From assembly GCF_003991565.1 (NCBI RefSeq), contig NZ_CP032819.1, positions 248,001-312,000 of the forward strand: DNA of 64,000 nt. Reading direction: 5' to 3'. Under the pieces are notes generated by a model that worked only from the letters and a program-made list of their open reading frames with translations, searched no databases and was not told where the DNA came from. The DNA comes from Butyricimonas faecalis. Its GTDB lineage: Bacteria; Bacteroidota; Bacteroidia; Bacteroidales; Marinifilaceae. Positions 17,808-25,738 of this stretch are shown here, piece after piece; position 1 is the stretch's first letter; each line of letters opens with the position of its first letter. A program made the position numbers and the translations under genes.

Positions 17808-18449
17808 TTAAAGTTTTGAAACGGTGAAATACATGCACGGGGAAAACCGTTTTCTGTTCTCCGCGCTGAAAAAGCAGTATAAATGGGCAGTTTCCCATTC
17901 TCCTTCCGGCAAAAGAACGGAGGCCTGGCCGTTTTGCCGGCAAAAAACGTTCGTTTCCAGCACCTCGGGTTGGTAGGGTTCGGTGTTGAAGATGGCGGCA
18001 ACGAGTAGCCGGTCAGAGGGTTGAGCCGTGACGGTTGACGAGTTGTCGAGCCACGCCAGTTCCAACTCCTCGGGGGTACACCTCGTGGCTTTCGTGCCGA
18101 AGGGTAATTGCAGGCTGCCGGTGGATATGACCAACCGGGGGTAATCGATGTAATCGTCCTGGCCGAACATGTTCATGTTGGCGTGTAGAAAACCGTGGTA
18201 GCCGGACCTCCGTTCTTCTTCTTTCGCCGCGATGGCGTGGACTTTTTCGAGGAGGCTTCCCCGGATGGCCCTGTACATGGTTTGCGCGGCGGTAAGCTTG
18301 ACTCGTTGTGCCGTTTGTTTTTCGGTGCGTGGGTTACTAATGCTTACGGCAAGCTTGCGCAGGTAAGTTTTGTTACCCACGGTGTAAGCCACGTGCCCGT
18401 CGATTTTTCCGGAGGCACCTTGGAGAGAGGAATTGTTTACTGTTGCCAT
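17808..18449 (-). CDS. DUF6266-family protein, first gene of minus-strand operon
   Basis: A 213-residue protein, 'SSLQGASGKIDGHVAYTVGN' then 'VSISNPRTEKQTAQRVKLTAAQ', the clearest DUF6266 signature (SGKxxGxVxY...NPRTxxQxxQR). No signal peptide. The remainder is strand-rich. It leads an operon DUF6266 - DUF6266 - transglutaminase-like, read from a good promoter at 18525-18556. DUF6266 function is unknown; the co-occurrence with an exported enzyme is notable because these proteins themselves appear cytoplasmic. Confidence 0.72.
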   Translation of the reverse strand: MATVNNSSLQGASGKIDGHVAYTVGNKTYLRKLAVSISNPRTEKQTAQRVKLTAAQTMYRAIRGSLLEKVHAIAAKEEERRSGYHGFLHANMNMFGQDDYIDYPRLVISTGSLQLPFGTKATRCTPEELELAWLDNSSTVTAQPSDRLLVAAIFNTEPYQPEVLETNVFCRQNGQASVLLPEGEWETAHLYCFFSAENRKRFSPCMYFTVSKL

Positions 18450-18524
18450 TTGTGTTTTTTTAAAGGTGGTATTAAAGCACTGTTAATTGAATGCGTAGCT
18501 ACTTAGCAGCGTTTAAATATGAAT

Positions 18525-18556
18525 CAAAGGTATATCTATTTATTTGTTATTACAAA
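18525..18556 (-). promoter_or_regulatory. Full-consensus Bacteroidetes promoter for the DUF6266 operon
   Basis: On the minus strand the -33 box TTTG (18553-18556) is followed after exactly 20 nt by TACCTTTG (18525-18532), fitting TTTG-N19-21-TAnnTTTG. The leader to the ATG at 18449 is about 70 nt. It lies in the 357-nt gap 18450-18806, which also holds the tandem repeat at 18585-18624; I see no gene there. Confidence 0.72.
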
Positions 18557-18584
18557 TTAAATCCTATATTTTTTAATTATTTTA

Positions 18585-18624
18585 GGAGCGGAATGGGAGG
18601 AGAATGGGAGCGGAATGGGAGCGG
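18585..18624. repeat. Short tandem repeat, 11-bp unit
   Basis: The unit GGAGCGGAATG occurs at 18585-18595 and 18607-18617, with a one-unit variant GGAGGAGAATG between them and a partial fourth copy GGAGCGG at 18618-18624. The tract sits upstream of the DUF6266 promoter and downstream of the anti-sigma gene's end. Confidence 0.8.
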
Positions 18625-18806
18625 CTCGCTTTTTGATGGCAATAAATTAGCATTTTGATCGCTTTTTCAGCTAGTAAATCGGAATGAATATTGATCGTTT
18701 GTTGCTGTACGTGCCGATAGTAGGATTCGACAACAGGTTGTCCGGCCGGCAATCCCGTTTTTCGCTTGGGGAGTGGGTGGAAAAATCAGGTGCGGGAGGT
18801 GAAGGT

Positions 18807-19196
18807 TTACTTCACGGTTTCTCTCGTGATGTTAAGCGTGTCCGGAGTTTTGAGCGTGTCCGCGTGGTGAAAAATGTCGGGTGATGCGGGTGGAAAGACT
18901 TCTTCTTCCGTGGAGTGGAATTGCCACCAATAGATGCCGTAGCTCCCGGAGAAAAAGAGAACGATGGAGACGAGTATTTTCACGAAGTGGCGTTTCTTGC
19001 ATTCTCTCTTCGCGAGTGAATGGGGGCGGTTCGCGGATAACGCGGCGGCAAGATTTCGCATTTCTTGCAGTTTCCGACAACAGGCAGGGCAGGAAATAAG
19101 GTGCTCCTGGAAAAGGGTTTCTTCTTCCGGGGACATTTTGTTCATCAGGTAGCGTCCAACTTGGGCGGTCGTGTATGTACATTCTTTTTCTTGCAT
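18807..19196 (-). CDS. Membrane-anchored zinc-finger anti-sigma factor
   Basis: A 129-residue protein with an N-terminal zf-HC2-type anti-sigma motif, EEHLISCPACC-style HxxxCxxC (His32, Cys36, Cys39), then a single membrane span at about 71-91 (VKILVSIVLFFSGSYGIYWW) and a short Pro/Thr-rich periplasmic tail. Such proteins hold an ECF sigma factor at the inner membrane until a signal releases it. The gene starts 4 nt after the sigma-factor stop on the same strand, the usual arrangement for a cognate pair. The tail is too short for the large FecR-type signal domain. Confidence 0.8.
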   Translation of the reverse strand: MQEKECTYTTAQVGRYLMNKMSPEEETLFQEHLISCPACCRKLQEMRNLAAALSANRPHSLAKRECKKRHFVKILVSIVLFFSGSYGIYWWQFHSTEEEVFPPASPDIFHHADTLKTPDTLNITRETVK

Positions 19197-19200
19197 GGGT

Positions 19201-20265
19201 CTATAGTTTAGAGATGATTTTTTCGATGTGGGAACATAACGGGGCTTTTACCCGACAAATGTCTTGCCGAAATTTATCCGTTTTCCTTTTCAATTCTTTC
19301 GGGGCGAGGTTGCCGTATTTCTGGATGGCGATCTCCTCGTAGGAGAGGCCTTTCACGAAATGGAGTATGAATATTTCTATTTTGTCTTCTATTCCCCGGA
19401 ACAGTTCTTTCTGCAAGGGGTTGTCCGGGTCTTGCAGGATGTTTAATATTTTTTCTTTTTCTACCAGCCACTCCTCGGTTTCGGGGTTTTTCTGATCGAG
19501 CAAGGTGATTAGTTGGTTTTCTTCTTTTAACACGAGTGTTTTCCGTTGGCGATAGGATTCCATGAATTTGTTTTTGATGATCCCGATGGCGTAATTTCTG
19601 ATGGACAACGGTTGTTCGGGGGCGGCCAGCCGGTTTTTTTTGATGGCCTCGATGAACGCGATGTATGTTTCATGGTGAATGTCTTCCCGCTCGGGCAGGT
19701 CTTGTCGTATCAGTTTTTTGAGCCATTTCGAGATACCCGTGCAGAATACGGGGTGCGCGTTCTTGACGTGTTCCAGTATTTCGGTGCTGGAGAGGGGAAA
19801 TATGGTGTCCGTGATTTGCTGGCAGTAGTAGTATAGTTCTTCCGGGGTGTTTAGCCGGAGATCGGTTGTAAAGTAGTAATGATAGTATTTGAGAAACAGG
19901 TCGCGGGGTAGCAGGTAGGCGAGCGAGTCTTTGAACGCGGCGATGTAAGTGTTGACTTCGGCGGGCGACTCCTTCCAGTATTTGGTTTCTACCATGTTTT
20001 GTGCTTTGCTGTAAATGTTTTCGATGAAAAGCGGGACATTTATGTTGGATTGCACGAAAGCGGGGAATTGTCGTTCCGCGTAGTAGGTGTTCAGAAGTTG
20101 GTGTTTCCACGCGCTGAATGTCGTCATCGGGAGGTCTTGACTTAGTTCTAAAAGAAACGAGATTTCTTTTTCGAAGTCTTGTATGAAGCCGAGCGAAGTG
20201 AGATTATAGTTTTCGTTGTCTTTCATCAAGAACTCACGAATGATGCATTCTTTGTCTTGTATCAT
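19201..20265 (-). CDS. ECF-like sigma factor with a long N-terminal extension
   Basis: A 354-residue protein. Residues about 178-245 resemble sigma region 2 (WLKKLIRQDLPEREDIHHETYIAF, NYAIGIIKNKFMESYRQRK). Residues about 290-337 resemble region 4 (IEIFILHFVKGLSYEEIAIQKYG). ECF factors are usually about 180-200 residues, so the first roughly 175 residues are an extra, mainly helical domain with no match I know. It would direct RNA polymerase to envelope-stress or cluster genes under control of the adjacent anti-sigma factor. The start at 20265 is favoured because the -7 box at 20293-20300 leaves a leader of about 20 nt; ATG 20226 is an alternative. Target promoters are unknown. Confidence 0.75.
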   Translation of the reverse strand: MIQDKECIIREFLMKDNENYNLTSLGFIQDFEKEISFLLELSQDLPMTTFSAWKHQLLNTYYAERQFPAFVQSNINVPLFIENIYSKAQNMVETKYWKESPAEVNTYIAAFKDSLAYLLPRDLFLKYYHYYFTTDLRLNTPEELYYYCQQITDTIFPLSSTEILEHVKNAHPVFCTGISKWLKKLIRQDLPEREDIHHETYIAFIEAIKKNRLAAPEQPLSIRNYAIGIIKNKFMESYRQRKTLVLKEENQLITLLDQKNPETEEWLVEKEKILNILQDPDNPLQKELFRGIEDKIEIFILHFVKGLSYEEIAIQKYGNLAPKELKRKTDKFRQDICRVKAPLCSHIEKIISKL

Positions 20266-20292
20266 GTATTAGCAACCGTATATAATTTTGGG

Positions 20293-20300
20293 CAAATGTA
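20293..20300 (-). promoter_or_regulatory. -7 box for the sigma/anti-sigma operon
   Basis: The minus strand reads TACATTTG, an exact TAnnTTTG. No clear TTTG -33 box lies 19-21 nt upstream, so the site may need an activator or be read by the alternative sigma factor itself. Confidence 0.45.
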
Positions 20301-20361
20301 GTTAAAATGGATGAATGCGGACGGTTAGCGATAATTATTTTTTGAAAAAAATGGCTGGTTC

Positions 20362-20387
20362 GTGTCACGTTTAGGTTTTTGTGACAC
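20362..20387. promoter_or_regulatory. Operator-like palindrome between divergent genes
   Basis: GTGTCAC (20362-20368) and GTGACAC (20381-20387) form a perfect 7-bp inverted repeat with a 12-nt spacer. It lies between the divergent sigma-factor gene and the small ORF at 20408, about 20 nt before the latter's ATG. It could bind a dimeric regulator or form a leader hairpin. Confidence 0.5.
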
Positions 20388-20407
20388 TATTATATAAAAC
20401 GATATAC

Positions 20408-20722
20408 ATGGAAAGTATATTACTGGATATAAATGATGACGACGAGATGGCCAAGTTGTTGGCGGTGGTTCTCTATGACGAGGAGAGTAGTTTGCGGGGG
20501 TATTTGCAGATAACGGACCATGAGCTGGTGACGGCTATTGTCGCGCATTACGCCCGGGGGGTGTCGTTCAAGGAGATTGTTTTGAAGGGTGAGCCGGAGT
20601 TGAAGGGGGTGGTTTTGAAGAAGCGGGTCGCGTTGCTCGAAGCCCGGGCTATCGTTGAGATGAGGCGTTTGAAGATGGAATTGAGGGGTGTGTTGGGGGA
20701 GTTGTTGGAGAAGCGCGAATGA
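20408..20722 (+). CDS. Small acidic-headed protein resembling an isolated sigma region 4
   Basis: A 104-residue protein from ATG 20408; a GTG at 20381 would extend it but lies inside the palindrome. Residues 39-61, including IVAHYARGVSFKEIV, resemble the region-4 segment of the divergent sigma factor (IFILHFVKGLSYEEIA), and both continue into a basic helix. There is no region 2, so it cannot act as a complete sigma factor. It may bind DNA or RNA polymerase, or compete with the neighbour. It begins the plus-strand arm and precedes the large transglutaminase-like gene by 53 nt. Expression is not proven, but codon use and placement look genuine. Confidence 0.55.
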   Translation: MESILLDINDDDEMAKLLAVVLYDEESSLRGYLQITDHELVTAIVAHYARGVSFKEIVLKGEPELKGVVLKKRVALLEARAIVEMRRLKMELRGVLGELLEKRE

Positions 20723-20775
20723 GCGGGAGATGTAATCGTGATTGAAAATAGATGGATGATGATAAAGTAGGAAAG

Positions 20776-23394
20776 ATGAAAATGAAAGGGTATTTTGTTT
20801 TGTTGGTGGTCTTGTTTACAGGTGGGTGTTTGTACGGGCAGGATTACGAGGCGTGGTTGAAGAGGGAGAGGGCCGAGAGGGAGAAGTTCGCGAAGGAGGA
20901 GAAGGCCGGTTTGCAGAAACTCCAAAAGGAGTATGATGCTTTCGTGGAAGCTCGCGACAAGGAGTTTTCGGAGTTTTTGAAGCAGAGGTGGAAGGAGTAC
21001 GAGATGTTTGCCGGGAAGAAGCGGGATGCCGGGGTGCCGAAGCCGAAAGTGTCTCCCGTGGCATCGGCGAAGCAGGACGTGAAAACAGTTTTATTGCGTG
21101 TCGAGAATCCGGACGAGGGGCGTTTGGTTGTCCGGGACGCCAGTCCGGTTCTTCGCACGAAAAAAAGCGGTTCGAAGCAGGTGCGGGAGTTGCAGGTCTG
21201 TTATGTTTTTTACGGGAATAAGGTCGTGTTGCCTGTTGACGAGGCCTTGAAATTGGAGTGTGAAAAGGTGAACGAGGAGTATTTCGCTTCTTACTGGTTG
21301 CGGGCAAGCCAGTCGAATTATGACGAGTTGCTCGACTGCTTGTTCGCGTACAAGAGTGCATTGGGGTTGAATGACTGGGGATATTACATGTTGGTAAGGG
21401 CGTTTGCCGATCATTTTTTGAAGGGAGATAATTCCAGACATTTGTTGTGCTGGTTTTTGATGAATAAGTCCGGTTACATGGCAAGCTTGGGATTCGGGGA
21501 GGGAAAGGTGTCGATTTTACTTCCGGCACGGCAAGCGATATACGGGCGGTCGTATATTTCGCGGGGTGGACTTCATTATTATATCATGGCGGATTTGAAG
21601 CGGTTGGCAACGTACGAGAAGAATTTTGCCGGGAGTAACCGGTTGTTGGATTTGGGGTTCGAGACGGCGTTGAATTTTTCAGTCGATCGTGTACAGGCGA
21701 GATCGGTTGTTTTCGATGGCCGGGAGGTGAAATTATTGTATAACGCGCATGTGGTTGATTTTTATGGGGATTATCCCTCTACGGAATTGAGTGTTTATTT
21801 TAACACGCCTTTTTCCAACGTGGCGAAAGAGAGTTTATCCGAAAGTTTGTATGCCGGGTTGCAGGGGTGTGATTCGAAAACACGCGTGAGCAAGTTGTTG
21901 TCGTTTTTGCACGAGTCGTTCCCTTACATGACGGATGAAGAGCAATTCGGTCAAGAGAAGTATTTTTTCCCGGAGGAGGTGTTGTTTTACCCGTATAGTG
22001 ATTGCGAGGATCGCGCGGCGTTTTTTTCCTCGTTGGTGACGTTGGTGGCGGGATTGCCCTGCGTGGGATTGAGTTACCCGGGACACGTCGCGGCGGCGGT
22101 GAAAATGGACAGCGTGAATGTCGGAAATTATCTTTTGCTTGACGGGGAGCGTTATTTGTCATGCGATCCCACGTATATCGGGGCATCGATCGGGATGTCG
22201 ATGCCGCGTTACGCGAATCAGTCGGCCGTGGTTATCAAGCAGGAGGAGGGGTGTGGCATATCCAGGGAGCGGGAGGATCGTGTGTTGGCAAGGGTGAAGG
22301 AGGCCGGGGGAAATGTGTTGAATGTCAGCACGGGGTTGGTGAAAGGTAAAGACGGGGAGGTTTACGTGACCGGGGTTTTCGATGATGTTTTTCGTGCCGG
22401 GCGTGAGGTGTTGAAAAATACCTCGAAGGGGAACCGGGTTTTCTTGGCGAAACTGGACAAGTCGGATCGGTTCGCGTGGGCGTTGGCATTGGACGGTAGC
22501 GGTGAAAATGATTTGCCCCGCCATCTGGCAAGGCATGACGAGGATGTGGTTCTTTCCGGTTCTTTTCAAGGGACGGCACGCGTTGGGGGACGGGTTTTGC
22601 AGGCGGAAGAGGGACAAGGTATGTTTGTGGTAAACGTGGGCAGGAGCGGTAACGTGAAATGGACTTCGACCGTGGCGGTTCCTCGTGAATTGGTTGACGA
22701 GGGGTATTCTTACATGATGAAATTTAATGATCGGGGAGAGGTGTTGGATAGCCAGTTTCGCCCGATGATGCCGGAGGCGCGAGGAGAGGAGATCAGCGTG
22801 GTGCGCGATAACAAGTGGATGATTAGCGGGATGTACACGCCTGTTCGCCCGTTGGTGCAGGAGAATCGGATCGAGGCAAAGCACGAGCGCGGCGTGTTGG
22901 AGATGGCTGATCGGTTGAAGGCGATCAACGATGTTCTGGTGCAGGAGAATGTTCATTCGACGATTGCCGGCTTGCTGGCTGTTGTTTCGTTGATGAGTGA
23001 CGGGAGCGAGATCATCCGGGGTGAAGAGTTCATACGGGCCCTGGATCGATATAATTCTTCGTTCAAGAGTAAGTGTCCTAATATTTATAAAAATATCAAG
23101 CGCGTTGATTTCGTGAAGGGTGAGCATGGATTCGTGGATATAAAGACCACGGACGGGAAATCGATCACGATCGATAAAATGCGATTGAATAACGGAAGTA
23201 GGATTCGGTTTTCCGAGTTGCCGGAGGGGCACGTGTTGGTTGAGGTCGTGGATGGCATGTCGGTGGGAAAGGCGTTTATCTGGTTTAAATTGAATAGCGT
23301 GAAGTTGCATCGGGATACAGGGGATTTGGTTTTCGATTATGATCGGGATCACACGTTGAAGACGTTTAATTTGGGGAGAGATATATTACAATAG
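20776..23394 (+). CDS. Large exported transglutaminase-like protein with propeller-like C-terminus
   Basis: An 872-residue protein from ATG 20776 (an in-frame ATG at 20752 gives a poorer signal). The signal could be lipoprotein (FTGGC, Cys18) or cleaved after LYG. Residues 25-80 are a charged coiled coil ending in 'EFSEFLKQRWKEYEMFAG', shared with the minus-strand paralogue. The transglutaminase-like triad is complete: Cys410 (YSDCEDRA), His437 (YPGHVAAAV), Asp464 (LSCDPTY). Residues about 520-640 look like SBBP-type propeller repeats (GEVYVTGVFDD, VFLAKLDKSDRFAWALALDG), absent from the shorter paralogue. The last 230 residues are unassigned. It probably acts in the periplasm or at the surface as a peptidase or amidase; the substrate is unknown. 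Confidence 0.72.
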   Translation: MKMKGYFVLLVVLFTGGCLYGQDYEAWLKRERAEREKFAKEEKAGLQKLQKEYDAFVEARDKEFSEFLKQRWKEYEMFAGKKRDAGVPKPKVSPVASAKQDVKTVLLRVENPDEGRLVVRDASPVLRTKKSGSKQVRELQVCYVFYGNKVVLPVDEALKLECEKVNEEYFASYWLRASQSNYDELLDCLFAYKSALGLNDWGYYMLVRAFADHFLKGDNSRHLLCWFLMNKSGYMASLGFGEGKVSILLPARQAIYGRSYISRGGLHYYIMADLKRLATYEKNFAGSNRLLDLGFETALNFSVDRVQARSVVFDGREVKLLYNAHVVDFYGDYPSTELSVYFNTPFSNVAKESLSESLYAGLQGCDSKTRVSKLLSFLHESFPYMTDEEQFGQEKYFFPEEVLFYPYSDCEDRAAFFSSLVTLVAGLPCVGLSYPGHVAAAVKMDSVNVGNYLLLDGERYLSCDPTYIGASIGMSMPRYANQSAVVIKQEEGCGISREREDRVLARVKEAGGNVLNVSTGLVKGKDGEVYVTGVFDDVFRAGREVLKNTSKGNRVFLAKLDKSDRFAWALALDGSGENDLPRHLARHDEDVVLSGSFQGTARVGGRVLQAEEGQGMFVVNVGRSGNVKWTSTVAVPRELVDEGYSYMMKFNDRGEVLDSQFRPMMPEARGEEISVVRDNKWMISGMYTPVRPLVQENRIEAKHERGVLEMADRLKAINDVLVQENVHSTIAGLLAVVSLMSDGSEIIRGEEFIRALDRYNSSFKSKCPNIYKNIKRVDFVKGEHGFVDIKTTDGKSITIDKMRLNNGSRIRFSELPEGHVLVEVVDGMSVGKAFIWFKLNSVKLHRDTGDLVFDYDRDHTLKTFNLGRDILQ

Positions 23395-23446
23395 AACATG
23401 AAATGGTTATTTTAATTTAAAATTTGGAAGAGATGAAAAAATCGTA

Positions 23447-24319
23447 ATGTTAGCCATGTGTATGTGCGCGTACCTTGGTTTGTTTGCTCAAGAAGGATCG
23501 GGTAAGGATGTTATTTTAGTTGATTATTTCACGTATACGGAAAGTATTGGTGATTCTTATCCGACGACTTTGCGGCATGCTGTCATTGGGGGCTTGCAGG
23601 CAACCGGGCGTTTGGTGATTATTGATGCTGATGCAGAGTCCGGTTTGAAGTTGGAGAAGGATCGACGTAATTCGGAAGAGGCGATGGGGGATGCGACGGC
23701 TCGTCGGAGCGAGATGAAAAAGTTGGGGGCTAATTACATGTTGAAGATTCATGTGACGCAAATGGATGCTTCCCAGGAAAAGAAGGATGACGGTTCCACG
23801 TGGTATAGCGGTTTGATTAATTTCACGTTGACTTTGGTAAACGTGGAGGATGGTACGGTGAAAGTGAGCAAGCCTTTTAATTATGCAGGTTTGAACGCAA
23901 AATACGGGGACACGAAGGAGGCCGCTATTACAGCTACCATCGATTACGTGAAGATATCCATGAAAAAATTCGTGAATGATAATTTTGATTTGAAAGCAAG
24001 TATTGTTGCTATCGAGAATGTGGATAAGAAGAAAGGTGCTGTATCTCTCTATATTGATTGCGGTGAATCTATGGGGGTGAAAAAAGGTCACACGTTTATC
24101 GTGAGGGTTGAGAAACAGGTGGCGGGAAAAACGCTTTACACGGAAATCGGCAGGGTTAAAGTTGATGAAGTTCAAGGGGATGACATGTCTTTGTGTAAAG
24201 TAACCAAAGGTGGGGTGGAGATTCAAAAAGCGGATCAAGATAAGAAAAAAATGGTTGTAACTTATAAACCATCTGTTCTTGATGGGGTTGGATCTTCTAT
24301 TAAGGAGGGGCTTAAGTGA
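23447..24319 (+). CDS. CsgG/FlgT-like exported protein, start region possibly frameshifted
   Basis: The open frame starts at ATG 23447 and gives a short signal (CMCAYLGLFAQ) and 290 residues. Upstream, ATG 23433 followed by AAAAAA runs into a stop after four codons. One extra A in that run would give MKKIVMLAMCMCAYLGLFAQ, a textbook signal peptide joined to this frame. Residues about 25-175 resemble the CsgG-type fold (ILVDYFTYTESIGDSYPTTLRHAVIGGL, then GRLVIIDA). Residues about 180-265 resemble a FlgT C-terminal domain (VSLYIDCGESMGVKKGHTFIV). CsgG-like proteins act in outer-membrane secretion or cell-wall complexes. It heads the run of LPP20-like genes. An assembly error or a variable tract is equally possible. 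Confidence 0.7.
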   Translation: MLAMCMCAYLGLFAQEGSGKDVILVDYFTYTESIGDSYPTTLRHAVIGGLQATGRLVIIDADAESGLKLEKDRRNSEEAMGDATARRSEMKKLGANYMLKIHVTQMDASQEKKDDGSTWYSGLINFTLTLVNVEDGTVKVSKPFNYAGLNAKYGDTKEAAITATIDYVKISMKKFVNDNFDLKASIVAIENVDKKKGAVSLYIDCGESMGVKKGHTFIVRVEKQVAGKTLYTEIGRVKVDEVQGDDMSLCKVTKGGVEIQKADQDKKKMVVTYKPSVLDGVGSSIKEGLK

Positions 24320-24466
24320 TACTATTTTAATACTCGTCAGTCGATTTTTGTTTTTCAAAGGGAAAGGATGTGTTTATTCACGAGTTGTCCCTTTGGGAAG
24401 CAGAAATCTTGAATTATGTACGAGTGAAATTTTGTTGGTAGGTAAAAACGGTAAATCGCGTTTCAG

Positions 24467-25723
24467 ATGAAAAAGTGGTATTTGTCATTATTGTTCTTGT
24501 TTGTGTTTTATGGCATGAAAGGACAATCTTATTCGGGAGATGTGGAATTTTTGAGTAATATTCAGGGGGTGATTGTCGTGCGTGCGACCGGAATTCACGA
24601 GAAGAAGAAGGAGGCTTCGGAGATGGCTATCAAGTCGGCTTTTTATGCTTATTTTTTCTCGGGTATATCGGGATTGAATAACGGGCTTCCGTTAATAGGA
24701 GAGGGTGGACAAGAGAAGTTTAAAGATTATTTCAGCCGTTTTTTTGAAGGGGGAAGGTATTTTAATTTTGTTCGTAAGGAGGAGTTGATGGAAGAGCCGG
24801 AGAGGTTGCGTTCGAAAGCTTATAAAGCAGTTGTCCGGTTGACATTCTCGAATGATGCTTTGTTGCGGGATATGGAGATGAATCAGGTCGTGTTGACCCG
24901 GACGGATGTAGTGCCGAAAACGATAGAATTACCGTCGATTATGGTGGTTCCTTATCGGAAAGGAAATGAAACTTTTGCCGATTTGTTACAAGGTGATTCG
25001 GATCGTCGGGTGGCCGTATCCGTGATCCAAAAGAGTTTTATTAACAAGGGGGTAAATACGAATGATTTCGAAGCTAAGTACCGGAGTATTGAGCGTAGAG
25101 CTCTGCATCAGGCAGACTCTCGAACTTCTCCTGACGCGGAATTGTTGAAAAATTCAGGTTCGGATGTTTACGTGGAAGTTGATCTTATTAAAGATATTAC
25201 GGCGGAAGGTGCTCGCGTTACGATGAATTTAAAGGCATACGAGACTTCTTCGGGAGCAACCTTGGCCTCTGAAACCTATATATCCAATCGTTTTAAGACG
25301 AACGCGACGGATAAGTTGTGTTATTACGCGATTCAGGATGTGGAAGATAGTTTTTTAAAGCAGGTCGTAGCCGCTTTGGCGGAAAAGGAGAGCAAAGGGA
25401 ATGCCGTGGTGTTGGATTTTTCTTTGTCCGGGACGGCTGAGATAGATTTTGATACAGAAGTGGGAGATATGGGTTTCCCGTTGAGTGACGTGTTACGGAT
25501 GTGGGTAAAGAAAAATGCTAAAGGTGGTAGTTATCATATACAGGGAGCCACGGCCGAGAGTGTGATTTTTGATAGGGTGCAAGTACCTAACCGTTCGGAT
25601 CGTGAGGAAGTAATGGATGCAAATGATTTTGCTTTGAGTCTTTTTCTCTATTTAAAGAAGCAAAATGTGAATTGCGAGAAAAAAGTTGAAGGGAATACGA
25701 TATATATCAAGATTATTAAATAA
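24467..25723 (+). CDS. DUF6175-family exported protein
   Basis: A 418-residue protein with a signal peptide (YGMKGQ, about residue 20). The middle part (PSIMVVPYRKGNETFADLLQ, then RRVAVSVIQKSFINKGVNTNDF, then SGSDVYVEVDL) follows the DUF6175 pattern, a CsgG-like alpha/beta domain in Bacteroidetes exported proteins. The N-terminal 130 residues form an LPP20-like module (ATGIHEKKKEASEMAIKSAFYAYFF). Function is unknown. It follows the CsgG-like gene by 147 nt and precedes the next gene by 15 nt. Confidence 0.72.
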   Translation: MKKWYLSLLFLFVFYGMKGQSYSGDVEFLSNIQGVIVVRATGIHEKKKEASEMAIKSAFYAYFFSGISGLNNGLPLIGEGGQEKFKDYFSRFFEGGRYFNFVRKEELMEEPERLRSKAYKAVVRLTFSNDALLRDMEMNQVVLTRTDVVPKTIELPSIMVVPYRKGNETFADLLQGDSDRRVAVSVIQKSFINKGVNTNDFEAKYRSIERRALHQADSRTSPDAELLKNSGSDVYVEVDLIKDITAEGARVTMNLKAYETSSGATLASETYISNRFKTNATDKLCYYAIQDVEDSFLKQVVAALAEKESKGNAVVLDFSLSGTAEIDFDTEVGDMGFPLSDVLRMWVKKNAKGGSYHIQGATAESVIFDRVQVPNRSDREEVMDANDFALSLFLYLKKQNVNCEKKVEGNTIYIKIIK

Positions 25724-25738
25724 AATGAAATTGTGGCT

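Noticed and set aside
18585..18624. Tandem repeat as a CRISPR array
   Set aside because: Units are 11 bp, direct and without spacers, and no cas gene is near.
22159..23352. 397-codon minus-strand ORF opposite the large transglutaminase-like gene
   Set aside because: Composition (His/Pro/Leu-rich) is typical of an antisense shadow; the plus strand holds a clear domain protein.
23516..24358. 280-codon minus-strand ORF opposite the CsgG-like gene
   Set aside because: Shadow of the real gene; no signal or motif.
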